Origin: Clostridiales bacterium
GTDB taxonomy: Bacteria; Bacillota; Clostridia; Oscillospirales; Oscillospiraceae
DNA: 64,000 nucleotides
Direction: 5' to 3'
Assembly: GCA_022774865.1 (NCBI GenBank)
Contig: JALFLH010000013.1
Span: 1 to 64,000 of the forward strand
A program made the translations under genes and the position numbers. Of the stretch, positions 46,515-56,383 are shown piece after piece. Every line of letters starts with the position of its first letter. Positions within the stretch are counted from its first letter, which is position 1. The notes under the pieces were generated by a model, which was not told where the DNA came from, searched no databases, and saw only the letters and a list, made by a program, of their open reading frames with translations.

Positions 46515-47873
46515 TCAGGTTTTTGTTTTGACAAACTGGCCGGCGATGGCGCCGGTGGGTTCTCCGTTCTCCGCGGCCAGAACGCCGTTCACATAGACGT
46601 ATTTAACTTGTCCGGCGGCCCGGAAGCCCTCGTAGGGAGTATAGTCCACATTCTGGTGCTGGTTTCCGGCAGAAATTGTCCAGGTTTGATTGGGATTCCA
46701 GACCGTGACATCCGCGTCGGAGCCGGGCAGCAGCGCGCCCTTCCGGGGGTACAGGTGGAACAGCTTCGCCACATTCTCACTCATGAGACGGGACAGTTCC
46801 ACATAGGAAAGGGTATCCCGGAAGCTGGTGAGCATGAGCGTGGGGCGGTGCTCCACGCCGGGGCCGCCGTTGGGAATCCGGGTGAAATCATCCCGGCCAA
46901 GGGTTTTCTGCCCGTGAAAGTTGAAACTGCAATGGTCGGTGGCAATGGTGTTGATCTCTCCGTTTACAACCGCTTCCCGCAGCGCCTGCACATCGGACGC
47001 CTTGCGCAGAGGCGGACTCATGACGTACTTGGCGCCCTCGAAATCGGGCAGGCCGTACACGCTGTCCTCCAGCAGCAGATACTGGGGGCAGGTCTCGGCG
47101 TACACGGTCTGGCCGCGCTGCCGGGCTCTGCGCACTTCCTCCAGACCCAGTTCACTGGACAGGTGCACCACATGGACGGGCGCGTCCGCCAGTCTGCCAA
47201 GCCAGCACAGCCGGTCGATGGCTTCGGCCTCCACCTCTGCGGGGCGGCTGACGGGGTGCGCCGCCGGGCCGGTGTTGCCTTTGGCCAGCTCCAGCTTTTG
47301 CAGCGCGTTGACCACTGGGCCATTTTCACAGTGGACACCGATGATGCCGCCGATGGGCTTCAGGCTTTTCAGAATATCCAGCAGCTCGGCGTCGCTGACC
47401 CGCAGGTTGTCATAGGCGAAATAGGCCTTGAAGGAGGTGACGCCTGCCTCCCGCATGAGGGGAAGCTCGGCCTTTGTCCGGTCGTTCCAGTCGGTGATGG
47501 CCATATGGAACGCGTAGTTACAACTGGAGACTCCCTCCGCCATGCCTTTCCAGACATCCAGCGCGTGCATCAGGGTGCCGCCCTTATCCTGGGTAGCGAA
47601 GTCAATGATGGTGGTGGTGCCGCCGCAGACCGCCGCCCGGGTGCCGGTTTCAAAGTTGTCGGCGGTGTTGGTGACGCCGTTGTTCAGATCCAGATGGGTG
47701 TGTCCGTCAATAAAGCCGGGAAACACGATGCACCCGCCCACATCCACAGCCGTATCTCCGCTGCCGGCGGGGATATGCGCCGCAATCCGGGCGATTTTGC
47801 CGTCCTCCATGGCCAGATCCCCCCGGAACAGGCCGTTGGGTGTGACCAGAGTACCATTTTTCAGAATCGTCAT
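46515..47873 (-). CDS. dihydropyrimidinase/hydantoinase family amidohydrolase
   Basis: GCIVFPGFIDGHTHLDLNNGVTNTADNFETGTRAAVCGGTTTIIDFA...IATDHCSFNFHGQKT; orthologous position to E. coli hyuA. Confidence 0.92.
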   Translation of the reverse strand: MTILKNGTLVTPNGLFRGDLAMEDGKIARIAAHIPAGSGDTAVDVGGCIVFPGFIDGHTHLDLNNGVTNTADNFETGTRAAVCGGTTTIIDFATQDKGGTLMHALDVWKGMAEGVSSCNYAFHMAITDWNDRTKAELPLMREAGVTSFKAYFAYDNLRVSDAELLDILKSLKPIGGIIGVHCENGPVVNALQKLELAKGNTGPAAHPVSRPAEVEAEAIDRLCWLGRLADAPVHVVHLSSELGLEEVRRARQRGQTVYAETCPQYLLLEDSVYGLPDFEGAKYVMSPPLRKASDVQALREAVVNGEINTIATDHCSFNFHGQKTLGRDDFTRIPNGGPGVEHRPTLMLTSFRDTLSYVELSRLMSENVAKLFHLYPRKGALLPGSDADVTVWNPNQTWTISAGNQHQNVDYTPYEGFRAAGQVKYVYVNGVLAAENGEPTGAIAGQFVKTKT

Positions 47874-47936
47874 CGGGAATACCGCCTTTCTGATAATCAG
47901 TCCGCCCACCGGAAGGGGTGCGTGGGCTGATGGAAA

Positions 47937-48878
47937 TTACATATGAATTGAAGTACCGGTTCTGCCGGCAATGCCGTCCTTGGCCTTGTCCAGCAGGGTA
48001 ATCAGCGCCGTACGTCCGGGCGCGGACTGGGCAAATTCCACCGCGGCCTGCACCTTGGGCAGCATGGAGCCGGGGGCGAACTCACCCGCGTCGATGTACT
48101 TCTGCGCCTGCGCGGGCGTCAGATCGGACAGCCACTCCACCTCCGGCGTTCCGAAGTGGATGGCAACCTTCTCCACGGCGGTCAGAATAATCAGGCAATC
48201 CGCGTTGAGCTGCTTGGCCAGCACGCAGGAGGCGAAGTCCTTGTCGATGACGGCGGCCGCGCCCTTCAGGTGATGACCCTCGGTGCGGAATACGGGAATA
48301 CCGCCGCCGCCGCAGGCGATGACCACATGGTCGGACTCCACCAGAGAACGGATGGTGTCCAGCTCCACGATGCTCACGGGACGGGGCGAGGCCACGACCC
48401 GGCGGTAGCCCCGGCCGGCGTCCTCCACCACGGTATAGTCCCGCTCCCGCACCAGCGCGTCGGCTTCTTCCTTGCACATAAACGCGCCGATGGGCTTGGT
48501 GGGGTGATGGAACGCGGGATCTGCCGGGTCCACCTCCACCTGCGTCAGGACGGTGGACACGCCTTTGTTCAGCCCGCGGTCCAGCATTTCCTCCCGCAGG
48601 GCGTTCTGCAGGTCGTAGCCGATGTAGCCCTGACTCATGGCCACGCAGACGGACAGGGGACAGGGAATATATTTTTCGGGATTGGAACGGGTCAGCTCCG
48701 TCATGGCATTCTGAATCATACCAACCTGGGGGCCGTTGCCATGGGCAATTACAACCTCATGGCCTTCTTCAATCAAATCAACGATGGCTTTGGCGGTGTG
48801 CTTCACGGCCTGCATCTGCTCCGGCAGATTGCTGCCCAGCGCGTTACCGCCCAGCGCGATCACAATACGCTTACCCAT
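47937..48878 (-). CDS. arcC: carbamate kinase
   Basis: MGKRIVIALGGNALGSN...VIAHGNGPQVGMIQNAM...RRVVASPRPVSIVE...VIACGGGGIPV. Confidence 0.96.
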   Translation of the reverse strand: MGKRIVIALGGNALGSNLPEQMQAVKHTAKAIVDLIEEGHEVVIAHGNGPQVGMIQNAMTELTRSNPEKYIPCPLSVCVAMSQGYIGYDLQNALREEMLDRGLNKGVSTVLTQVEVDPADPAFHHPTKPIGAFMCKEEADALVRERDYTVVEDAGRGYRRVVASPRPVSIVELDTIRSLVESDHVVIACGGGGIPVFRTEGHHLKGAAAVIDKDFASCVLAKQLNADCLIILTAVEKVAIHFGTPEVEWLSDLTPAQAQKYIDAGEFAPGSMLPKVQAAVEFAQSAPGRTALITLLDKAKDGIAGRTGTSIHM

Positions 48879-48975
48879 TTTTACACCTCATATTATAGTC
48901 AGTCGGGATGAAAATAGCAATAGCCCGCACACAGCAACCTGCGGCGTGTACGGGCCATTTCGCCATTAAGCGGGA

Positions 48976-50175
48976 TTACTTCTGAAACCAGCGGGGCGTG
49001 CCGCGCTCTTCCAGCGCTTTCAGGGTCGCCTGGGGATTCTTGACCTTGGCCAGCAGGATCATGGCGGCGATGATGTACGGCTTGAAGGAGGCTTCCTTGT
49101 ACAGCGGGTCGCGGTAACGGTCAAATACGGAGGCTTCCACTTCGCCATCCACGCAGGAAACGCCGTTGATGTCGGCGGGCAGGCAGTGCAGATACAGCGC
49201 CTTGCCATTCTTGGTGGTGGCCATCAGCTCCTCGGTGCAGCACCAGTCCTTGTGCTCGGCGTTCTGCGCCAGCAGTTCCTTCTCCAGTGCCTTGATGCCG
49301 GCGGTGTCGCCCTCGGCGTACAGGTTGGTGCGCTTCTCCATGGCGGCGAAGGGCGCCCAGGACTTGGGGTAGACGATATCGGCGTCCTTGAAGGCCTCGG
49401 CCATGGAATTGACCTTGGTGAAGCTGCCGCCGGAAGCGGCCGCGTTCTTCTTTGCCACTTCCTCAACCTCGGGCATGACCTCGTAGCCATCGGGGTGTGC
49501 CAGAACCACGTCCATGCCGAAGCGGGTCATCAGGCCGATGACACCCTGGGGAACGGACAGGGGCTTGCCATAGGAGGGAGAGTAAGCCCAGGTCATGGCA
49601 ATCTTCTTGCCCTTCAGGTTTTCCACGCCGCCGAACTCGTGGATGATGTGCAGCATATCGGCCATGCACTGGGTGGGATGGTCGATGTCGCACTGCAGGT
49701 TCACCAGCGTGGGCTTCTGCTCCAGTACGCCGTCCCGGTTGCCCGCAGTAACGGCATCCATGAACTGATGCATATAGGCGTTGCCCTTGCCGATGTACAT
49801 ATCGTCCCGGATGCCGATCACATCAGCCATGAAGGAGACCATGTTGGCGGTTTCCCGGACGGTTTCGCCATGGGCGATCTGGCTTTTGCCCTCGTCCAGA
49901 TCCTGCACTTCCAGACCCAGCAGATTGCAGGCGGAGGCGAAGGAGAAGCGGGTACGGGTGGAGTTGTCCCGGAACAGGGAGATGCCCAGACCGGACTCGA
50001 AAATCTTGGTGGAGATGTTGTGCTCACGCATATAGCGCAGGGCGTCGGCCACGGTGAAGACGGCTTCCAGCTCGTCGTCGGTCTTTTCCCAGGTCAGGAA
50101 AAAGTCGCCGTTGTACATATCCTTGAAATTCAGGGCGTTCAGCTTGTCAATATAGGTCTGCAAAGTCTTATCCAT
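48976..50175 (-). CDS. ygeW: knotted carbamoyltransferase YgeW
   Basis: FRDNSTRTRFSFASACNLLGLEVQDLDEGKSQIAHGETVRETANMVSFMADVIGIRDD...LHCLPAD. Confidence 0.94.
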   Translation of the reverse strand: MDKTLQTYIDKLNALNFKDMYNGDFFLTWEKTDDELEAVFTVADALRYMREHNISTKIFESGLGISLFRDNSTRTRFSFASACNLLGLEVQDLDEGKSQIAHGETVRETANMVSFMADVIGIRDDMYIGKGNAYMHQFMDAVTAGNRDGVLEQKPTLVNLQCDIDHPTQCMADMLHIIHEFGGVENLKGKKIAMTWAYSPSYGKPLSVPQGVIGLMTRFGMDVVLAHPDGYEVMPEVEEVAKKNAAASGGSFTKVNSMAEAFKDADIVYPKSWAPFAAMEKRTNLYAEGDTAGIKALEKELLAQNAEHKDWCCTEELMATTKNGKALYLHCLPADINGVSCVDGEVEASVFDRYRDPLYKEASFKPYIIAAMILLAKVKNPQATLKALEERGTPRWFQK

Positions 50176-50205
50176 GATTGAATCTCTCCTTTGTTTGAAT
50201 ATCTG

Positions 50206-51618
50206 TTACAGAATATCGTTGTTGGTCTTGCCGGCGCGGAACTCGTATACGTCCACCTTCTTGCTCTCATCGTACAGGTTGACGGCGGCCACATAGAGGG
50301 CGGCGCAGGTCACCAGATCCTGCTTCCAGGTGATTTCGTTGGGAGCGTGTGCCTGGCTCTCGGCGCCGGGGCCGAAGCCCACGCAGGGAATGCCGTAGCG
50401 GCCCTGAATCGCAACGCCGTTGGTAGAGAAGGTCCACTTGTCGGTCAGGGGACGGCCCACCCGATTGGAACGGGCAATCTCGTCGTTGGGGGAGATGCGC
50501 TCGTCGCCAAAGAGTGCCTTGTGGGCATCCTCCAGCGCCTTGACGTGGGCAGACTCCTTCTTGTTGATCCAGGTGGGGAAGTAGCACTCGGTCTCGTAGA
50601 CCTCGCCGGTCCAGGAGGGACGGTCGTACATATACATGGACACCTTCACATCATCGCCGTACTTCTTCACGCTAGGCAGATCCCGGATCTCCTGCAGGCA
50701 GGAATCCCAGGTCTCGCCGGCAGTCATGCGGCGGTCAACGGAGATGGAGCAGGAGTCTGCCACTGCGCAGCGGGAGGGAGAGGTGTAGAAAATCTGGCTG
50801 GTGGTGCAGGTGCCCCGGCCCAGGAAGCGGGCGTCCTCATAGTGGTCGGGATTGTATTTGGGGTCGAGCATTTTCACCAGGCCCTTGATTTCGGTGCCTT
50901 CTTCGGCGTCGTTCTCGTTCAGCGCCCGGATGTCCTGCAGAATGTCGGCCATTTTGTAGATGGCGTTGTCGCCCCGGTCGGGCGCGGAGCCATGACAGGA
51001 AACACCCTTCACGTCCACCCGGATTTCCATACGGCCCCGGTGACCCCGGTAGATGCCGCCGTCGGTAGGCTCGGTGGAGATGACGAATTCCACCTGCTCC
51101 TTCCTGATGCCCTTGGCGGGGAAATACCTGTTGACGATGTACTGCCAGCACATCCCGTCGCAGTCCTCTTCCTGCACGGAGCCGACCACCATGATCCGGT
51201 AGCCGGCGGGAATCAGGCCCAGATCCTTCATGATCTTGGCGCCGTAGGTGGCGGAAGCCATGCCGCCCTCCTGGTCGGAGCCGCCCCGGCCGTAGATAAC
51301 CTCGTCGGTCTCGTAGCCCTGATAGGGATCGGCCGTCCAGTTGGCGATGTTGCCGATGCCCACGGTATCGATGTGGGAGTCGATGGCAATGATCTTATCG
51401 CCCTGACCCATCCAGCCGATCACATTGCCCAGACCGTCCACCTCGACTTCGTCAAAGCCCAGCTTTTCCATTTCGGCCTTGATGCAGGCCACAACTTCCT
51501 TTTCCTCGCAGCTTTCGCTGGGGTGGGAGATCATTTCCCGCAGGAAGCGGGTCATGTCGGCCTTGTAGCCCTCGGCGGCTGCCTTGATTTGCTCATAATT
51601 CAGATTCTGATTGACCAT
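50206..51618 (-). CDS. ygeY: YgeY family selenium metabolism-linked M20 hydrolase
   Basis: [62 protein letters not shown]...[17 protein letters not shown]. Confidence 0.92.
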   Translation of the reverse strand: MVNQNLNYEQIKAAAEGYKADMTRFLREMISHPSESCEEKEVVACIKAEMEKLGFDEVEVDGLGNVIGWMGQGDKIIAIDSHIDTVGIGNIANWTADPYQGYETDEVIYGRGGSDQEGGMASATYGAKIMKDLGLIPAGYRIMVVGSVQEEDCDGMCWQYIVNRYFPAKGIRKEQVEFVISTEPTDGGIYRGHRGRMEIRVDVKGVSCHGSAPDRGDNAIYKMADILQDIRALNENDAEEGTEIKGLVKMLDPKYNPDHYEDARFLGRGTCTTSQIFYTSPSRCAVADSCSISVDRRMTAGETWDSCLQEIRDLPSVKKYGDDVKVSMYMYDRPSWTGEVYETECYFPTWINKKESAHVKALEDAHKALFGDERISPNDEIARSNRVGRPLTDKWTFSTNGVAIQGRYGIPCVGFGPGAESQAHAPNEITWKQDLVTCAALYVAAVNLYDESKKVDVYEFRAGKTNNDIL

Positions 51619-51670
51619 GGATCATATCCTCCTTGAACATGGTGATTATCGTTTCGCGTTTGCGCGTGGT

Positions 51671-52885
51671 TTACACGGTGGCGTACTCGCCGCCCCAGAC
51701 AATCTTCTTGTACTTGTCGGGGTCGGTATCTCCCTCGGTGGAGAACAACAGAACCTTGCTGTTTTCGTTCAGTTCCAGGGCATTTTTCAGCTCCGCATAG
51801 TCGGGATCGGTCATGATGGTCGCAATCAGACCCATGCCAACGGCGCCGGACTCGCCGGAGATGACGGCGGGATCGCCCTTGATGGGGGCGGCCAGCATCC
51901 GCATACCCTTGGCTGCCACCCAGTCGGGACAGGCGCAGAAGGCGGTGACATGGTTGCGCAGAATATCCCAGCAGACGATGTTGGGCTCGCCGCAGGCAAG
52001 ACCGGCCATGATGGTCTGCAGATCGCCGCCCACGGTGCGGTAGTTGCCGTCCCCGGCCACCGCGCCGGCATACAGGCAGGCGGCAATGTCGGCCTCGGCA
52101 ATGACGATCTTCGGGGGATTATCCCGATACTTGTTGACGATGTAGGCGGTGATGGCGCCGGCCATACAGCCCACGCCCGCCTGCAAAATCACCACATCGG
52201 GACGCTCCACGCCATAGTCCTCCAGTTGCTCCAAGGCCTCGCAGCCCATGGTGCCGTAGCCCTGCATGATCCAACTGGGAATCTCGGTGTAGCCCTCCCA
52301 GGCGGTGTCCTGCACGATGACGCCGTGCGGGGTTTCGGCGGCCTCGGCGGCGGCCATCCGGACGCAGTCGTCATAATTGACATCCTCAATGGTGACCTTG
52401 GCGCCCTCCTTGGCAATGTTGTCAAAGCGGGTCTTGGTGCTGCCCTTTGGCATATGGACGACAGCCTTCTGGCCCAGCTTGTTGGCGGCCCAGGCCACGC
52501 CCCGGCCATGGTTGCCGTCGGTGGCGGTGAAGAAAGTGGCCTGACCGAAATCCTTTTTCAGATCATCGCTGGTCAGGTAATCGTATGTCATTTCGGATAC
52601 ATCCCGTCCAAGCTGACCGGCGATGTATTTTGCCATGGCGAAGGAGCCGCCCAGAACCTTGAAGGCATTCAGGCCGAAGCGGTAGCTTTCGTCCTTGACG
52701 CACAGCGTGTCCAAGCCCAGGTAGGCGGCCATGCGATCCAGCTTGGCCAGTGGCGTAACGGCGTATTGCGGAAAGCTCCTGTGGAATGCCCGCGCCTTGG
52801 CGACGTTTTCCAGGGACATGATGCCCAATTCCCTGTCCTCGCTGCGCGGAAGGGTATTCAGTTTCCATTTGATTTTGGGTTCCAT
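51671..52885 (-). CDS. ygeX: diaminopropionate ammonia-lyase
   Basis: SFPQYAVTPLAKLDRMAAYLGLDTLCVKDESYRFGLNAFKVLGGSFAMAKYIA...ATDGNHGRGVAWAA; AGGAGG RBS before ATG at 52885. Confidence 0.95.
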   Translation of the reverse strand: MEPKIKWKLNTLPRSEDRELGIMSLENVAKARAFHRSFPQYAVTPLAKLDRMAAYLGLDTLCVKDESYRFGLNAFKVLGGSFAMAKYIAGQLGRDVSEMTYDYLTSDDLKKDFGQATFFTATDGNHGRGVAWAANKLGQKAVVHMPKGSTKTRFDNIAKEGAKVTIEDVNYDDCVRMAAAEAAETPHGVIVQDTAWEGYTEIPSWIMQGYGTMGCEALEQLEDYGVERPDVVILQAGVGCMAGAITAYIVNKYRDNPPKIVIAEADIAACLYAGAVAGDGNYRTVGGDLQTIMAGLACGEPNIVCWDILRNHVTAFCACPDWVAAKGMRMLAAPIKGDPAVISGESGAVGMGLIATIMTDPDYAELKNALELNENSKVLLFSTEGDTDPDKYKKIVWGGEYATV

Positions 52886-52935
52886 CGCGGCATAACCTCC
52901 TGAAGAAATCACTTGTTGCTAAAAAAAAGGATGAA

Positions 52936-52989
52936 GCAAAACTTTTTGTTTGGTCATCCTTATCATACCACGCCATGTCAGTTTGTCAA
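52936..52989 (-). promoter_or_regulatory. ygeX promoter with overlapping palindromic operator-like element
   Basis: Minus strand TTGACA (52989-52984), 16-nt spacer, TATGAT (52967-52962), then CCAAACAAAAAGTTTTGC (52953-52936) spanning the predicted start site. Confidence 0.7.
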
Positions 52990-53163
52990 GCCTTTTTCAT
53001 CGTTTATTTTGGAGAAAAAAGACAGGAAAATTTGTTGAATTTACAGTAATATTTCAGATAATAGGCTAAAATCCGCCCCACGTGGAGAAACGCGGTCCGG
53101 ATGTCCCTCCCCGCCGGAACAAGCCTTCCCGGTGAGGCAGGCCTGCCGGAAAAATCCGCAAAT

Positions 53164-53180
53164 CCAAACAAAAAGTTTGG
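53164..53180. promoter_or_regulatory. palindromic element matching the one at the ygeX start site
   Basis: CCAAAC-AAAAA-GTTTGG perfect 6-5-6 inverted repeat; 15-nt identity to the element at 52939-52953. Confidence 0.55.
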
Positions 53181-53196
53181 TTGTTTTTCAGGAAGA

Positions 53197-53221
53197 ATCC
53201 CGGCAGCGGCGCTGCCGGGAT
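53197..53221 (-). terminator. hairpin after the polyferredoxin gene
   Basis: TCCCGGCAGC/GCTGCCGGGA stem immediately after the TGA at 53228; weak U tract TTCTTCC. Confidence 0.6.
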
Positions 53222-53227
53222 TGGGCT

Positions 53228-53722
53228 TCAATATTTGCCGGTCAGGACGCCGCGGGTGTCGATCAGCGCGCCCCGGGGGCAGTTCACGGCGCACATCCCG
53301 CAGCTCAGGCATTTGCCCTCCTCAATGACGGCCACATTGTTCTCCACATGGATGGCGTTGGCAGAGCAGATCTTTTCACACATCCCGCAGCCGATGCAGC
53401 TCACCTCGCACACAGCCCGGGCATCCCTGCCCTTATCCCGGTTGGAGCATTTGACTACGATGTAATTGGCACATTCGTGGATATGAATCAGATTCTGGGG
53501 GCAGTAGGAGACGCATTTCCCGCAGGCGATACACTTGGCCTCGTCCACCTCCGCGATGCCCAGATCGTTGATGCGGATGGCTCCGAACCGGCAGGCCAGC
53601 ACACATTGCTCGCAGCCGATGCAGCCGTATACACATTTGGTGTCCACGGTTTTACTTGCCCTGCAGCCGCCGTTGCAGGCCACAACCGCCGCGCGGTAAG
53701 GGAATTTCTTTTTGATTGGCAT
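53228..53722 (-). CDS. multi-4Fe-4S polyferredoxin (RnfB-like N terminus)
   Basis: RAAVVACNGGCRASK...CIGCEQCVLACRFGAI...CIACGKCVSYCPQNLI...CIGCGMCEKICSANAI...CLSCGMCAVNCPRGAL. Confidence 0.9.
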   Translation of the reverse strand: MPIKKKFPYRAAVVACNGGCRASKTVDTKCVYGCIGCEQCVLACRFGAIRINDLGIAEVDEAKCIACGKCVSYCPQNLIHIHECANYIVVKCSNRDKGRDARAVCEVSCIGCGMCEKICSANAIHVENNVAVIEEGKCLSCGMCAVNCPRGALIDTRGVLTGKY

Positions 53723-53739
53723 ACGTTCATTCCCCCTTC

Positions 53740-56322
53740 TTATTTCCGGTACGGTGTCCCGCTGATGGGCAGACTGTACCGCCGCTGTCCGTCGTACTGG
53801 TAGTAGGCCTCCGTAATGGCGGGCGCCGTGGGAATACTGGTAATTTCGCCGATGCCGATGGCGCCGCCGGCCACGTTCAACCCCGGCTTGTCCACCACAA
53901 TGGCTTTGATTTCCGGAATTTCGTGGGCGCGGAACAGACCCAGAGCGCCGTACTTCCCGGTGGGTTTGCAGTTTTCATCCAGCGGATAGTCCTCCCGCAG
54001 GGCAAAGCCCATGCTCATGACCACGCCGCCCTCAATCTGTCCCTCGCAGGACAGGGGGTTCACGGCTTTGCCCACATCATGGGCGGCAACCATTTGTTCT
54101 ACCTTTCCGGTCTTTTTGTCCAGAATGCACATCTGGGTGGCATAGCCGTAGGCCACATGGGATACGGGGTTGGGCACATTGGCGCCCAGCGGATCGGTTT
54201 TCGCCAGATACTCCCCATAGAATTCCCGGCCAACCAGATCGGCAAGGGCAACGCCATCCGTATAGGCCTCCATGAACTTCCGGCAGGCACGGATGCAGGC
54301 CTCACCGGTAATCAGGGTCTGGCGGGAGCCGGAGGTAGTGCCGGAATCCGGGGCAATCCAGGTGTTGGAGCGCTCGTAGACAATGTCCGCCCGGCTCAGA
54401 CCGGTGTACTCCACCACATTCTGAACCAGCACAGTGCCCAGACCCTGTCCAATGCAGGAAGCGCCGGAGTAGATGTGCAGCTTGCCGTCCGGCTCCACGA
54501 TCAGCTTGACCCGGCCGGTGTCGGGAATGCCCACGCCCACGCCGGCGTTCTTCATGGCGCAGGCCAGTCCAACGGGTTTCCCCGCAGCAACAGCCGCGTC
54601 ATAATAGGGCTTGACAGCCTCCAGCGTCTCCACCAGGCCGGTGGAATCGTCCACAATCTGGCCGTTGGGCAGCACACCCCAGGGCCGGATGGCGTTGCGG
54701 CAGCGGATCTCCCAGGGGGAGATCCCGATTTTTTCTGCCATCATATTCAGCAGCGTTTCGGTGGCGAAGCAGGTCTGGGTCACGCCGAAGCCCCGGAACG
54801 CGCCGGCGGGGGGATTATTGGTGTAGTAGGCAGTGCCTTCAATCTCGAAATTCTCGTAGGCGTAGGGCCCGGCGGCATGGGTGCAGGCCCGCTCCAGCAC
54901 GGGGCCGCCCAGAGAGGCATATGCGCCGGTATCAGAGGCGACTTTGGCCTTGACACCCAGAATTTTGCCGTCATGGTCACAGCCCATGGTGAAGTCCATG
55001 ACAAAATGGTGGCGCTTGGGATGCACCAGCAGGGACTCCGCCCGGGTCAGATTCATCTTTACGGGGCGGTGAGTGTGGTAGACGGCCAGAGCAGCCAGAT
55101 GCTGGACGGTCATGTCCTCCTTGCCGCCAAACCCGCCGCCAACCAGTGCGTTCTGTACCTTGATCTTTTTCGTGCCCAGCAGCAACTGGCACTCGTGGAG
55201 GGTCTGGTGGGCGGACTGGTCGGTGGAGTAGATGAAAATATCGCCGTCATCATCCAGAAACGCGGTAGCAGCCTCCGGTTCCAGAAACGCGTGCTCCGTC
55301 CAGGGCGTTTCGAAATGGGCGCTGATCACATGGGGCGCGCCGGCAATGGCTCCAGAGGCATCGCCCCGGGATACGTGCTTATAGGCCTGAACATTGCTGG
55401 CCTCCTCGTCAAAAACCAGCGGCGCGCCGGGGGCGGCGGCCTCCTCGATGCTGTGGACGGCGGGCAGTACCTCATAGTCCACCCTGATGAGCTTTTTCGC
55501 CTTCTCCACGGTGGCCATATCCTCTGCTATCACCAGGGCGATGGCGTCGCCCAGATAGTGGGTCAAACCGCCCACGGGAATCAGAGTGTACTGGTCGTGC
55601 TTCAGGTGGCCGATTTTGTTCTGGCCGGGAATGTCGTCGGCGGTCAGCACGGCCACCACGCCGGGCAGCGCTCTGGCCTTGGAGGTGTCGATGGCCAGCA
55701 CCCGGGCGCGGGGATATTTGCTTCGCAGCGCCCCGGCGTAGGTGGTATGCTCGGGATAGTAGTCGTCTGGATATTTGCCGTAGCCCAGCACCTTTTCCTC
55801 CACGTCCAGCCGGTGAACCCGGGAGCCGACCTTCCAGTCGGTGGCGGATGCCTCGGGAATCCGGCCCTCCCGCCAGATTTGAGCCGCCAGCTTCACGGCA
55901 GCGATGATCTTCACATAGCCGGTGCAGCGGCAGTAATTGTTGCGCAGGGCATATTTGATCTCGGCCTCCGTCGGGTCGGGGTTTTTGTCCAGAAGCGCCT
56001 TGGTGCACATGACCATACCGGGGATACAGAAACCGCACTGGACGGCGCCCGCCTCGCCATAGGCAAAGGTGTAGACCTTGGCCTCCCATTCGGAAAGGCC
56101 CTCCACGGTGAGGATATTTTTTCCCGCAAGCCGATCGGTGGTGGGGACGCAGGCCTTGACGGTCTCACCGTCGATGATGACCGTGCAGGCGCCGCAGGCT
56201 CCCTGACTGCATCCGTCCTTGACGGAGGTCAGGCGCAGGTCATCCCGCAGATAGCGCAGCAGCGACTTCTTTTCGGTGACGGTATGGGTGACGCCGTTTA
56301 CGGTAAAGGTGTACGCACTCAT
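53740..56322 (-). CDS. selenium-dependent-type xanthine dehydrogenase (fused 2Fe-2S and molybdopterin domains)
   Basis: KDGCSQGACGACTVIIDGETVKAC...VQCGFCIPGMVMCTKALL...NNYCRCTGYVKII, then Mo domain GGGFGGKEDMTVQHLAAL...GAFRGFGVTQTCFATETLLNMMAE; adjacent to ygfK/ssnA. Confidence 0.9.
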   Translation of the reverse strand: MSAYTFTVNGVTHTVTEKKSLLRYLRDDLRLTSVKDGCSQGACGACTVIIDGETVKACVPTTDRLAGKNILTVEGLSEWEAKVYTFAYGEAGAVQCGFCIPGMVMCTKALLDKNPDPTEAEIKYALRNNYCRCTGYVKIIAAVKLAAQIWREGRIPEASATDWKVGSRVHRLDVEEKVLGYGKYPDDYYPEHTTYAGALRSKYPRARVLAIDTSKARALPGVVAVLTADDIPGQNKIGHLKHDQYTLIPVGGLTHYLGDAIALVIAEDMATVEKAKKLIRVDYEVLPAVHSIEEAAAPGAPLVFDEEASNVQAYKHVSRGDASGAIAGAPHVISAHFETPWTEHAFLEPEAATAFLDDDGDIFIYSTDQSAHQTLHECQLLLGTKKIKVQNALVGGGFGGKEDMTVQHLAALAVYHTHRPVKMNLTRAESLLVHPKRHHFVMDFTMGCDHDGKILGVKAKVASDTGAYASLGGPVLERACTHAAGPYAYENFEIEGTAYYTNNPPAGAFRGFGVTQTCFATETLLNMMAEKIGISPWEIRCRNAIRPWGVLPNGQIVDDSTGLVETLEAVKPYYDAAVAAGKPVGLACAMKNAGVGVGIPDTGRVKLIVEPDGKLHIYSGASCIGQGLGTVLVQNVVEYTGLSRADIVYERSNTWIAPDSGTTSGSRQTLITGEACIRACRKFMEAYTDGVALADLVGREFYGEYLAKTDPLGANVPNPVSHVAYGYATQMCILDKKTGKVEQMVAAHDVGKAVNPLSCEGQIEGGVVMSMGFALREDYPLDENCKPTGKYGALGLFRAHEIPEIKAIVVDKPGLNVAGGAIGIGEITSIPTAPAITEAYYQYDGQRRYSLPISGTPYRK

Positions 56323-56383
56323 AGCGGTGTCCTTTCTGATTATGGGGTTGGGGCGGGGGATCTTCCCCCGCCCGGAAAGCAGT

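Noticed and set aside
52921-52959. GGATGA...TCATCC hairpin followed by eight Ts in the ygeX leader, read as a transcription attenuator
   Set aside because: The predicted start site falls at about 52955, inside the 5' arm, so most of the outer stem would not be transcribed. A DNA operator reading is preferred, but start-site mapping would settle it.
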